From: Aselliscus stoliczkanus | Lineage: Eukaryota; Chordata; Mammalia; Chiroptera; Hipposideridae | Reading direction: 5' to 3' | Length of the DNA: 64,000 nt | Assembly: GCA_033961575.1 (NCBI GenBank) | Contig: CM066729.1 | Coordinates: 33,886,501 to 33,950,500 of the forward strand | In this document: one piece after another, positions 53,975-64,000 of the stretch | Layout of the letters: each line of letters starts with the position of its first letter | Numbering within the stretch: position 1 is the stretch's first letter | Program-made: the position numbers and the translations under genes | The notes under the pieces: generated by a model | What the model was told of the DNA's origin: nothing | The model's input: the letters and a program-made list of their open reading frames with translations, nothing else | The model's database searches: none

Positions 53975-56185
53975 AATTAGATTTGCATCTCTGTTTTCTA
54001 GACAGGATTTTAAGAGGCACAAGATTCACTTTCTGAAAGTGGATTCTTTATATTTTTCATGATTGTAAAGGTGATATTGAGCTAAATCATAAAAAACAGA
54101 AGAGCAAAAAAAATATATGTTACATTAATTTTCAAGATTACTTTTGAGCTCTGTTCTTTCTCAGCATCTTATCCCTCAGAGAATGAATCCTTTAATTATC
54201 ATCTCTATACTGAAAACTACTAAATTGGTTTTTCTAGTTTATCTTCTTCTCACCTAAACCATGCCTAATTTCTTACTGTATATTTCTTATTTCATCTTCT
54301 CAGCTAAATTGTAATATACCTAACATTTTACTGTACATCTTTACTTGAACGAGCTTTCATACTTCAAAGTTAACTGTTCTGAAATTAAATTCAGCATTTT
54401 TCCTGTCAAATTTCTCCTAAAATAATTCAAGATCTTTTAGAGCCACTATTTCTACAGTAACCGTCCTCAAAATCTACACACCATATTCCATGTTTCAGTT
54501 CTTGCATGGAATGTCTTGATTATCTAAGTTCTCAAGAGTTTTTCTCTTTTCAGAATTCCTACAGCCTTTTAAAAATACATTTAAGATTAGGTAAATCTTT
54601 CTTTGTTCCCTAGTGCTTTCAAGTGTGTAGGACTTAGCCAGGAATATTATGTACTAAATAACTTACCTAGGTAATCTTCAATCCTTACCAAACCCTGCTA
54701 AGTAGAATTTATAACTCCCATTTTACAGATGATTACATTTAGACTGAGAGTAATATCTACCTCAAAATCAAACAGCAAAATTTGGGTTCAATTCTACTCT
54801 GATCTATAATTTGTAAAACTTTCTGCATCATATGTGTTTCTCCTTTTAGATCAAGGAACATTGTTTTTCTTTAAATTCTACTCTAAAAACAGAGCAGATA
54901 CTTAATAAATAACTGTTGGTTGACTGGTAAGGTAATGAACATGAGTCTTGCAAAAATGAAACCATTCTATTTAATCATAAGTAAACACCAGCTTGCAAGG
55001 ATAATAACTTCATTGTGCATATATGAGTTTATTCTGGGTAATTTATAGTCAAAATTAAAAGTCACGGAATCACAGATTATAAACAGAGTAATAAAATCTG
55101 AAATTGAAAGACAGGTTTTCAAATGTCAACATGTAAAGAGTATATAAAACAAAACATTGGAGAGGGTATTCAAAAAGGACAACTTTGATTAATTTTAAAT
55201 TGTTGTAATACCTCTTGTAATAATACCATTATTTAATGTTATCATTTTAGTAAAGTACTAACCTCAGGAAACACTGAAGGCCATTCAACATAGTATCTTT
55301 TACCTTAAATAGAGATTGGCTAAGTGAAAATGATAGTAACAATATCACAAAACCCTTCCTACTGAAGGGAAGGCCCCAAAGCATGGGAAGTAAGGACCAT
55401 CCCTCAGGATAGAAGGGAACAAAGGGTCTCTTTCCTTGCTCTTAGCAGCTACGTGAACTATACCAGAGATGATTCACTGGAAAGCCGCAGAGTTGTGGGT
55501 CTAACAGTGCTGACAGCAAACTAAGCAAATCATTTCTCAGCTTTATCATGTTGTGTCCTAGCACTGCCTGGCATCCTTTGGTTTTCCACTCATTTACTGA
55601 ACTTTCCATTGATACTAAGAGCCAAAGTCTTGCACTTGATTAAAAACTCATAAAAATTAGGTTAAGAATCTAAGTAAACATCCATATATCCTGAATACAA
55701 ATAATTAGGAAAATAAAATGCTACTAGAATGTCTCCTCAAAATAGTAGATATGAAAAATTATTGAATCCATATGATGATTACCAAGATTTACTCCAAATT
55801 ATCAGTGTCTTTAGAAGAATTAATAGAAAGTGTTGCATGATGATCAGCATTTATTATATATTGATTTATATTTATAATATTTTAAGTTGGTTGTCTATAT
55901 AGGGAACCAATCTTTTGGTCAACATTTAATCAAGCAGAACAGTCTGTTCTCAGGCCGTTTCCAGTGATTGTCTCCAGTTATCTAAGACACTTCAGTTACT
56001 AAAAACTCATTCAGAGATGATTAAGCCACAATGGAGATAAGGCACCATGAATGGTTTTGGCTTTTAATCTCCTAGGTTACTGGAAGCTCAGAGCAACATC
56101 AGTAAATATAAATATCCCTCTGTTGAGAGGATGCTTAAATATAATAAACACTATACTTCAGTATCAAGGTTTCAGGAATTTGGAA
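53975..56185. other. Intergenic, mostly unrecognised
   Basis: Besides the MIR remnant at 54,640 I see only unique-looking sequence; 55,350-55,620 is less AT-rich than its surroundings. Confidence 0.4.
54640..54800 (-). mobile_element. MIR SINE, antisense (diverged)
   Basis: 'ctcccattttacagatgatt' and 'tttgggttcaattctactct' are MIR antisense marks. Confidence 0.6.
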
Positions 56186-56198
56186 GGATTAGCAGTTT

Positions 56199-56360
56199 TT
56201 TTTTGTTGTTGTTGTTTTGTTTTTTAGCTGAGCCATCCTGCCACCTGTTGACAGCTTTGTAGCAACTCAGCTCGGGCTGGGCATCCAACTGCTGTTGCTC
56301 AGAGCTCAGCTCGCACTCTTGAGCGAGCTCTTAACCAACTGAGACACTCGGCCGGCCCTG
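56199..56360 (-). mobile_element. tRNA-derived SINE (GAGCTC subtype)
   Basis: Full head GGGCCGGCCGAGTGTCTCAG and an A tail. A 13-base duplication with one mismatch flanks it (GGATTAGCAGTTT 56,186-56,198; GGATTACCAGTTT 56,361-56,373). Confidence 0.93.
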
Positions 56361-57111
56361 GGATTACCAGTTTCATATATTTTATTACACACCACTAACA
56401 TGTCCCTTCAGTGTGCCTCTCAATCCCCTTCTTGCCTTCACTCTTTCCTCCTAAAAGTACAACCCAATGTGTCCAGTGTTGCTTCTTTAATTTCTGAAAG
56501 AAAACTTATTTTATTCAGACTCAGAATATATATATAGCAATTTACAAGTTTGTCTCTCAAGCTAAACTTCATTTAAGAATGAGAACTATCTACTAATGTG
56601 GTCTAAATATCTGTGTTTCTAAAGTGTCTTGCATGTTATAAGTATTCCATGGAAGTGTGTTGAAGTCATGCAACTTTAAAACTGAATATATTGATGAAAG
56701 TTATCAGTTAGAATCTCTATGTCAGCAAGCCATTGTATCTGCTTTATTCTTTGTGGTACTCCTCAGTAACAGAACAAATTACATAAACATTTTTAAATTA
56801 ATGATTAAATCAATCATTCAACCAGGTAATCTTACTTTCAATGAAGTGCCATCTTTAACATAGTTAATGTGAAATTTCCTTTAGATATACAGGGAAATAA
56901 AATGTAAAATCAAAATGTGTTTTTTTAATGCTCCTTTAAAGTTATTTTAATAGTACAACTCCAGAAAACCATCTCTTCATCCTATTTTATTGGTATGCAA
57001 ATGTTATTTTAAGGGAATTGAAAATTCAAGGTATATAATAGAAGAAACATTTATGACTTGTAATTTACTTTATTTTAAACTATTATGCAATAGTTCTCTG
57101 TTATATTTCTT

Positions 57112-57558
57112 CTTTTTTTTTTTTAAGATTTTATTGGGGAATTGGGGGAGGAGAGCAGACAAGTTGCTGTCCTTTTGTTCTTCAGTCTAGTTGTGGAGGA
57201 CGTCGCTTCACTGGCCCATGTTGGTATTATCATTGCACTCTTCCCAGGTGAGACAGATTGGTCACCAGCCTCTGGATGGTCACTCACCGCGGCTACTGGC
57301 AGCTCACACCGGCTGCCAGCCGCTCATGCTGGCTGTCAGCCACTTACTGTAGCCTATGGCAGCCCACTGCAGCAGGCACTGCAGCCCACTATCGCCAGCG
57401 ACTCACAGCAGCCCAGCTCCAGGTTGAGCTGTTGTTCACCACCTTAGCTGTAGAGGGCAGTGTCACTGGCCCTCATTCGTGGGATCTGAACCGGAGCCCC
57501 ATGCTCAGAGCTGGTGTCCCAAGTCAGCTCCTAACCAAAGCGCCACTTGGCCGATCCA
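57112..57558 (-). mobile_element. Long-bodied tRNA-derived SINE, copy 3
   Basis: Same organisation as copies 1 and 2. A perfect 15-base duplication, TCTGTTATATTTCTT, flanks it (57,097-57,111 and 57,559-57,573). Confidence 0.92.
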
Positions 57559-57607
57559 TCTGTTATATTTCTTGTTACAAAAAATTGTGTTTCAGTCTTG
57601 CTAAACA

Positions 57608-57680
57608 AGAAAAAATAAAGTGGGGAAAAAAGAAAAAGGAGAGAGAAGAAAAGGAAAGAAAAGAAAGAAAAAATCAAGAA
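57608..57680. repeat. Purine-rich (GAAA) tract
   Basis: Almost pure A/G on the plus strand; low-complexity. Confidence 0.85.
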
Positions 57681-57956
57681 ATCGATTATCACATTTGTAT
57701 GGGTCTTTCCTATCCAGCGAAATTATGTTCACAACAAATTATTTAAGCTAATGAAATCTTCAAATAACTAACCCAAACTTCCCTTAAGTGCCTTAAGGAG
57801 TAATATTCTATATCTTTGAAGCATGAAGTTCTCTATAACCCTCAAATTACAGGACAATTAATTTACTGAAATTATATTTAAATACCTATACTAACTTTCT
57901 TCTAAAAAGTATTTGAATGAAAAGTAAGCATCTGATTTTAATCAAATGCAATTGAT

Positions 57957-58075
57957 GAGGACCGGCCGAGTGGCGCGGTGGTTAAGCGCTGGCTTCGGAA
58001 GCCAGCGGCTCCGGTTCGGTCCCACATATGAGGGCCAGTGACACTGCCCTCAAAAATAATAAAATAAAATAAAAA
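57957..58075 (+). mobile_element. tRNA-derived SINE (short subtype), young copy
   Basis: ACCGGCCGAGTGGCGCGGTG head, A box, GGTTCGGTCCC B box, then GTGACACTGCCCTC and an AAAATA tail. A perfect 18-base duplication, TAATCAAATGCAATTGAT, flanks it (57,939-57,956; 58,076-58,093). The intact boxes suggest a recent insertion. Confidence 0.95.
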
Positions 58076-58859
58076 TAATCAAATGCAATTGATTCATCTG
58101 ATTTAGAGAAAAAATAAGAAGTAATGAATGGTTATATAGCCTTTTATACCATTAATTTGTTGATGTCATTCAACATGCTCCAAAGAATATAATTCAATAT
58201 TTCTGACTATATCATAGACAATTTTAACACAAATCAAATGATGAAGAATAGCATGAGAAAATAAACGGAGTATGGTTCTCAAAAACACTCAAATTTTATA
58301 AAGCACATATATAAATAGAAATAAAGAGTAAACTCAAAGAAAAATATCTAAGTCACATGAATCTTTAAGATAAATATCTAACTTATAATGTCCTAAATGA
58401 GAAGTCTGTGAAAATCACTAATGTCTACAAGCTATACTTGTACTGAAACATAAAAAAAAAAAAAAAAAATTCTTGTTCCTTTTGACTATTTGTTTAGTGT
58501 TATTGCATGACAGGCACCAGAATTATGTCATTCCTTTTGTGGAGGAACATCTTCTCTGGGTAATAAAATAACCTTCACACTAAAATACAACTATGATAGA
58601 ATAAATTCCAAGGTAGATTAAGATTGACAACAGCTTGTGGTTTCTTTAGTATAGGATTAAATTTTCTTTTGAAAGATATTTAGTTACAATTTCAGTATGT
58701 TAAACAGTTATAGAAATGTTTAGATAATATATTTCATCTGGGTAAGTTTCAGTAGCTTGTGGTTTGTAAGAAATTGGTGCATTTGTCAAATATATATATC
58801 AAATATCCTCATCTGGAATTTATCAAATATATATATAAAGCAAAAAAGAGTTGCTCATA

Positions 58860-59290
58860 GCACTCTTTTATTATCCTTTTAATGTCTGTGAGACATGTAG
58901 TTATATCCTCTCTTGCATTCCTAATATTCTCATTCATTCTCTTTTCTGTATTCCTTGTTTTGAGATTTATTGATTGATTGTTTGATTGATTGATTGATTG
59001 ATTGGTTGACATTTTCACAGAATCACTTTCCAATTCATCATTTTATCTACAGTTTTCTTCTGTTTTAAGTTTAATATAATATCAATTGGGCTGGATTAAG
59101 AAATAATTTCATATTATTTGTTGTCTTCTTTTCCTCAATTTTTCATTTACTTGTTTAATCTTTCCTGCCTTCTTTTGGACTATTTAAACTTTTGCTTTCT
59201 ATGTTAATTATCTATAGAGTTTTTGAACATATATCTTCATACAGCCTTTTAAGTCATCTTCTAGGTTTTGAAACATATATATTGAACTTG
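58860..59290 (-). mobile_element. Old L1/HAL1 relic, antisense
   Basis: 'cactcttttattatcctttt' and 'ctgccttcttttggactatt' match the antisense L1 text also seen in intron 16. An ATTG microsatellite (58,966-59,006) interrupts it. Confidence 0.6.
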
Positions 59291-59829
59291 CAGTTTCTGG
59301 TCTGGGATGTAAAGAACTTGGAAGCCACTTCCATAGCTAAAAACAAATAAAAAGCTAAACAAACTAAAAGCTCAACAATTCTTCTTTGACCTGTCAAGGT
59401 CACAGGGCAAACTGTTGATGCCAAAATTCAAGGAAACAGGCAAATACAGAGAATCACAACTTGCTGGAGCAGAAACCTGAGCAAAACTTCCCTGGGCCCA
59501 AGTGTTGGGATAGGGAAACCGAAGCTATAACTGATAAATCACTAGAGGTTGAATCACTGTGCATTAAGTCTGAGAGATAAAACTCCTGGGGACCCAGTTA
59601 TAGAGGGCTGCTATCCTTTTGTGTTATACCCCCAAAGCTGGAACAAGTTCTCACAGTTATAACTGGAGAAAAAAATTTGCTTGTATTTCTAACAGGGGGA
59701 GGGGAAACTCAACTACTTAGAAATGGGTCAGGACATTCTGTTCTTAACAGAGCTTGATCTAAGGAGAAACTATTTTACCAAAGTCTAATCTGCTGAGATT
59801 CTTTTCCAGAGCCTAACCAACCAGAAGAG

Positions 59830-60405
59830 GAAAATACACAACAATGAGATACCACTATACACTTTTTGGAATGGCCACAATCCCAAACACTAGCAACATC
59901 AACTGCTGGCAAGGACGTGAAGTGCCAGGAACTCTCATTCATTGTTGTGGGGAAAGCAAAATGGAGCACTCACTTTGGAAGAATGTTTAGAATTTCTTAC
60001 AAAATTAAACATACTCTTTCCATGATTCAACAATCATGCTCCTAAGTATTTACTAAAATAATTTGAAAATTTATGTACAGAATGGACAAGGCACAGAATA
60101 TTTTTAGGGCAGTTAAACTGCTTTGTACGATTGTATAATGGTATACACATATCATTACACATTTGTCCAAACCCATAGAGTGTATAACACCGAGAGAATA
60201 CACTAAAGTAAACTATGGACTTTGGGTGAAAATAATGTGTTAATGATGTATGAGTATATTCACTGATTATAACAAATGCACCACTCTGGTAAGAGATTTT
60301 GATACTAATAGAGGCCATGTGTATGTGAGGACAGGGCATATATAGGCAATCTCTGTATCATTCTTTCAATTTTTCTATGACCCTAAAACTGCTTTAAAAA
60401 TAATC
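59830..60405 (+). mobile_element. L1 3' end (ORF2 tail and old 3' UTR)
   Basis: 'acaacaatgagataccacta' begins the ORF2 tail. 'aaactatggactttgggtga' and 'aaactgctttaaaaataatc' are the old L1ME/MC-type 3' UTR. No frame survives. Confidence 0.8.
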
Positions 60406-60540
60406 TTTTCCAATGAGAGTTGAAATGGAAATTTTCTTGTATTTTTATGTGCTGACCAACTTTGGATCATAAACTGAACATTATGAATATTGCATTAATA
60501 CACTTTGGATCTTGTTTAAATCATTATAAAGAATGTTGAG

Positions 60541-60643
60541 GGCCAGCCGAGTGGCGCAGTGGTTAAGCGCTGGCCTGGGAAGCCAGCGGCCCCCGTTTGG
60601 TCCCACATCTGAGGGCCAGTGACACTGACCTCAAAAAAAAAAA
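60541..60643 (+). mobile_element. tRNA-derived SINE (short subtype)
   Basis: GGCCAGCCGAGTGGCGCAGT head, GTGACACTGACCTC and a 14-base A tail. A short duplication, AAAGAATGT, flanks it (60,528-60,536; 60,644-60,652). Confidence 0.9.
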
Positions 60644-60652
60644 AAAGAATGT

Positions 60653-61379
60653 AAGAATGTTAATATTTTGTTTAAGTGAGCAGTTGATACAGTTCAGTTC
60701 GGTTCAGGCTGTAAATTCCAATAAGCCTAAATCATTTGTGGGTTGTGTTTTCCATGTTAGTTCTATTATTATAGCCTCTGCAATGTTATTCAGAACTGGT
60801 CCACATGTTGCCACCCAGTGGCCATTCTGGACCTTGGGTAGCCATCTATCTCAAAGTTCAGCTCTCAAAGTTTTGGGTATGCTGATTAGGGTCAGATTCA
60901 CATAAGAGCGTCTTCAGGATGATTGGAGGAGTTCATAAACATCACTCTAGCATTGAGCTTCTCCTCCACAATTCCCTGGTTCCCCATGGTCATCTCTGCA
61001 TTACTCAGTAAACTAAGGTTTCAGTCACCCTATTCTGTCATGCACTTATTACCAAACCCATTCTTAGATCTGAATATAGGGAGGATAAATTTTAAAAAGC
61101 AATGGTAATTATCCCACTTCCTTGGAGCAACAGCTCTTTTATTTTTGAGAGGAAGCTGCTTTACTTTCAGAGTTTCAGGTGCCTGCAGACCCCTGTTGCT
61201 GCCATTATTGCTGCTCCTGTCATTACTGACATAGGGTAGTCTATAGACCGGAGCATGAGAATAGAGAAAGGAAAAGGAAAATAGGGTATTTCCCTCAGTC
61301 TCACTGAGTGTTAGGTGTCTCTTTTCTTGCTGTGCAATCCAAAACTAGATGGCTTCTACTGGATCTTTCTCTGTACAGC
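60653..61379. other. Intergenic, unclassified
   Basis: Moderate GC with several short open frames (60,597-60,905; 60,923-61,108) that match nothing I know. Possibly an old repeat. Confidence 0.35.
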
Positions 61380-62070
61380 GAGAAACAGGCAAAAAAAGAA
61401 AAATGACGGTGCTAAAAACCAGTGAGACTTCAAATATATTTTGAAAGTGGAGACAATACTGGGTGTGGGAGGAGAGAGGTCATGGCCTAAACATCTAGAA
61501 GGAGCTTCCGTTATTATGACATGCTTACCCAAAGGGGATAAATGAAGATTTGGTGTCCAGTTTGGGTGATGTTAGGTTTATATATCTATTATATCTCCTA
61601 GTAGAAATGCTGAGGAGACAGTTAGGTACATGAATCTGGAATTGAACAGAAAGGTCTAAGTTAAAGATTTAAGCCTGGGTGCCACCAGAATGCAGAGTAA
61701 GCCACGGAGAGAGTACATAGAGAGAGAAGAGGCTCAGGGACTGAGAACTGGGGACCTGCAAAATTAAGAGGTCATGGGGAAGAGGAGCCATCAAATAAAA
61801 CTAAAAAGAAATGACCAGTGATTTAGGGAAAAATAAAAGAGTCAGATGTCCTCAAAGCCAAGTGAAGGAAGTATATTATGCGGTAAGGACTAACCAACTC
61901 TGTCAAATGCTGATAGGTCAAAGATGACGGAGACCGAGAAACAACCACTGGCTTTAGAAATGTGTGTGTACTTTGTAGGTGAATCAAGGTCGGGTATACT
62001 GGAGTCCTGCTGGTTAATGTCTGGTTTTACTGGGTTTGAGAGAGAAAATAGGGAAATAGATGAGGATACA
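61380..62070 (-). mobile_element. L2 LINE reverse-transcriptase remnant, antisense
   Basis: The minus strand encodes CFSVSVIFDLSAFDRVG, the decayed L2 reverse-transcriptase motif around LLDLSAAFDTVD. Preceding purine-rich text ('ggtcatggggaagaggagcc') is the antisense of the same ORF. Many gaps. Confidence 0.65.
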
Positions 62071-62107
62071 ATGTTAAATTGTAAGAGTTTAAATTGTGTC
62101 CTCATCT

Positions 62108-62260
62108 TGAGGGCTGGCCTAGTGGCTTAGTTGGTTAAGAGCTCACTCAAGAGTGAGAGCTGAGCTCTGAGCAACAGCAGTTTGATGCCCGAGCTGAGCT
62201 GCCGTTAAGCTGCCAACAGGTGGTAGGATGGCTCAGCTAAAAATTAAAAATAAATTAATG
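62108..62260 (+). mobile_element. tRNA-derived SINE (GAGCTC subtype)
   Basis: Head GGGCTGGCCTAGTGGCTTAG, then GAGCAACAGCAGTTTGATGC, GGTAGGATGGCTCAGCTAAA and an A-rich tail. A 12-base duplication, GTGTCCTCATCT, flanks it (62,096-62,107; 62,261-62,272). Confidence 0.93.
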
Positions 62261-62272
62261 GTGTCCTCATCT

Positions 62273-64000
62273 GTTTTTCCATTATTTAATGAAAACCTTA
62301 ATAGGTACATCAATGATTTATTTAGTAGAAATTTTTGGAGAAGAGGGTATATAAATAAAAATAATTTCAAATAATTGACATTTGCTTTGAAATTAGAATT
62401 TGTTTTGATAAATTATTTAAAAATGAACTACATTTCCTATATTGTTCCTTTGTCAATCTTGTAGGTGGTATATGAATATAATATTATTTATGATGCAGTT
62501 TTTAGATCAGGAATTATGCGGGGCCATAAAACATGTATTTTTCTTTCATTGATACTAAAATCATTCTATTTGGACTTAACAATATGACTGCCTTTTATAT
62601 TCAACTCCCTTATCTAATTTATGGTATTTAATTTATTATTGCATGAGAAATTAGATATTGATTAGATGAGCATATAACTTAAAATATCTCTGACTCCAAA
62701 TAAACATCTTTAGCTGGCTTCCAAAAATATTAAATATGAACTTCAGTGCACCATCACAGAACATTTCTGTGCCTATTTCTTGGTTCTATATTTCCCGAAG
62801 TGGTAAGCCTGCCAGAATCTGACTTGCTGAATATTATTTTCCTATTCTGCTGTATAATCACTTGTCAAACCATTCTGGAATAACACACACTGTAAATAAA
62901 AGAAGAAGATAAGTAGTCTTTGCATAAAGTCTAATTCACATCCAAACATGTAAAAAACATTTTAAGTATGGAAAAGTAGATTAATGTTTAACTCTATCTG
63001 CTATACTGTGTTCATATACTCTTTTATTTATCACAAAATGATACTACAGGAGGTTTTCTATCTTTGTGTTGTTTACAAATAAACTGTGGCTCAGAGAAGG
63101 GGTTATATTACTTTCCCAAGATGACATGGCTATAACTTGAAGCTATGTAATTTTAAAAACTTAGGAAAGAAATGAGCAGCAGTATCCATAAAACTATATG
63201 ATAGGACAAGTGAAAAGGAGAACTACAAATCAAACCACTCAAACTTTTCTAACAAGATAAAATGACTTCATCAGCTGGAAGAAAGAAAAACAACCAAGAA
63301 AGAGTAGACCATAACTGTTTTCCTAATATCTCTGAACTTTCCCTGAATTTGAATTAAAAAAAAAAGTTTTAAATAAAGACATTTATAAAAGAGGAAATGA
63401 CTGATCTTTGACCAAAAATAAAGATCAGGCAACTTAGGAAATAAAGAATAAAATATGTAAGTAGCCTTTGATACTGATTCCAAAAGATTATTTAAGAATT
63501 TTATCCTAGTAGTCATTCAATAAATATTTGTTAAATGAGAGCAAATGATTAATCAATCAACAGGTATTCAATGCTTTCTGTATGTCATCACATTTCAAGA
63601 ATAGTGAGGTGCATTTGTTTGTTTTACCATGTTTATTTTTAAAACCAGCATAAACTGGAATGGTTAACATCACTCTACCTCACACCCAAAGCGATTGGCC
63701 AGCTTGTCCAGCTCGTTAAATGTTGGTCTGGGTGACAGATCTTGCTGAATTACTGAATACTTATATTTGAGACTGAGCAAGTCATTTTACATTGTTCACC
63801 TATACAATAAGTTCTATTTTAACTAAAGTTCTGTCATTTAATGAGATTTATTTTTTCCATCTCAAACCTTATTTTTCAATCAACTGTCTTCTTGCTTCCA
63901 TAATACAATACTGGGTCTAAAATTTGAAAAAAAAATTATTTGTGTGCAATCTGTATTTGCACACATTTCTTGAATAGCTGTAAAAATAAAGTCTGGGGAT
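62273..64000. other. Intergenic, mostly unrecognised
   Basis: AT-rich; a MIR-like remnant near 63,020 and a possible L2/MIR end near 63,515-63,600 ('ttcaataaatatttgttaaa'). Nothing else. Confidence 0.4.
63020..63140 (-). mobile_element. MIR-like remnant, antisense
   Basis: 'aaataaactgtggctcagag' and 'ttactttcccaagatgacat' suggest a decayed MIR. Confidence 0.4.

Noticed and set aside
57258..57746. 162-codon open frame on the plus strand
   Set aside because: It is made of SINE body plus a purine-rich low-complexity tract (Lys/Glu run). No protein family resemblance.
39700..64000. A second gene upstream of SI
   Set aside because: No exon with conserved coding, splice sites and frame could be found on either strand; all strong signals there are transposon-derived.

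Overview
This is ordinary mammalian nuclear DNA: AT-rich, with long introns, GT/AG splice sites and dense interspersed repeats (tRNA-derived SINEs, L1, L2, MIR, MaLR LTRs, hAT and mariner/Tigger fossils). The GGCCGGCC-type tRNA-derived SINE heads, seen about eleven times and often with clean target-site duplications, resemble those I know from rhinolophoid bats. My best guess is a bat of that lineage. The species is not proved; laurasiatherian mammal is the safe statement.

Positions 1 to about 39,630 hold the 5' half of one gene on the minus strand: sucrase-isomaltase (SI), the type II membrane disaccharidase of the small-intestinal brush border. I place a non-coding exon 1, the start-codon exon 2, and coding exons 3 to 24. 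They join in frame into about 916 residues with no stop and no frameshift. These residues cover the cytoplasmic tail and membrane anchor, a Ser/Thr stalk, the first trefoil domain, and nearly all of the isomaltase GH31 unit, with nucleophile Asp509 and acid/base Asp608. The gene runs out of the window below position 1,384, so the end of isomaltase and all of the sucrase half are missing. Just upstream of exon 1 lies the intestinal promoter: a TATA box and the paired CDX2 element (SIF1), followed by candidate GATA, nuclear-receptor and HNF1 sites.

The introns carry a mariner deletion derivative (intron 24), a hAT MITE inside an older LINE (intron 21), a large antisense L1 relic (intron 16), an RTE/BovB-clade LINE piece touching the exon 12 acceptor (intron 11), a mariner-like MITE (intron 9), a MaLR LTR split by an L1 (intron 3) and a Tigger-like MITE (intron 1).

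From about 39,710 to 64,000 is intergenic DNA 5' of SI. No gene could be supported there. It is filled with SINEs, three copies of a long-bodied SINE, L2 and L1 remnants, and one 5'-complete but internally deleted L1 (50,698-53,945) with a nearly open ORF1. No CRISPR, operon, RNA gene or novel multi-gene system is visible. The items worth a second look are the transposon-derived splice acceptor, the stalk repeat expansion, the altered CDX2 site, and several nested or deleted transposons.
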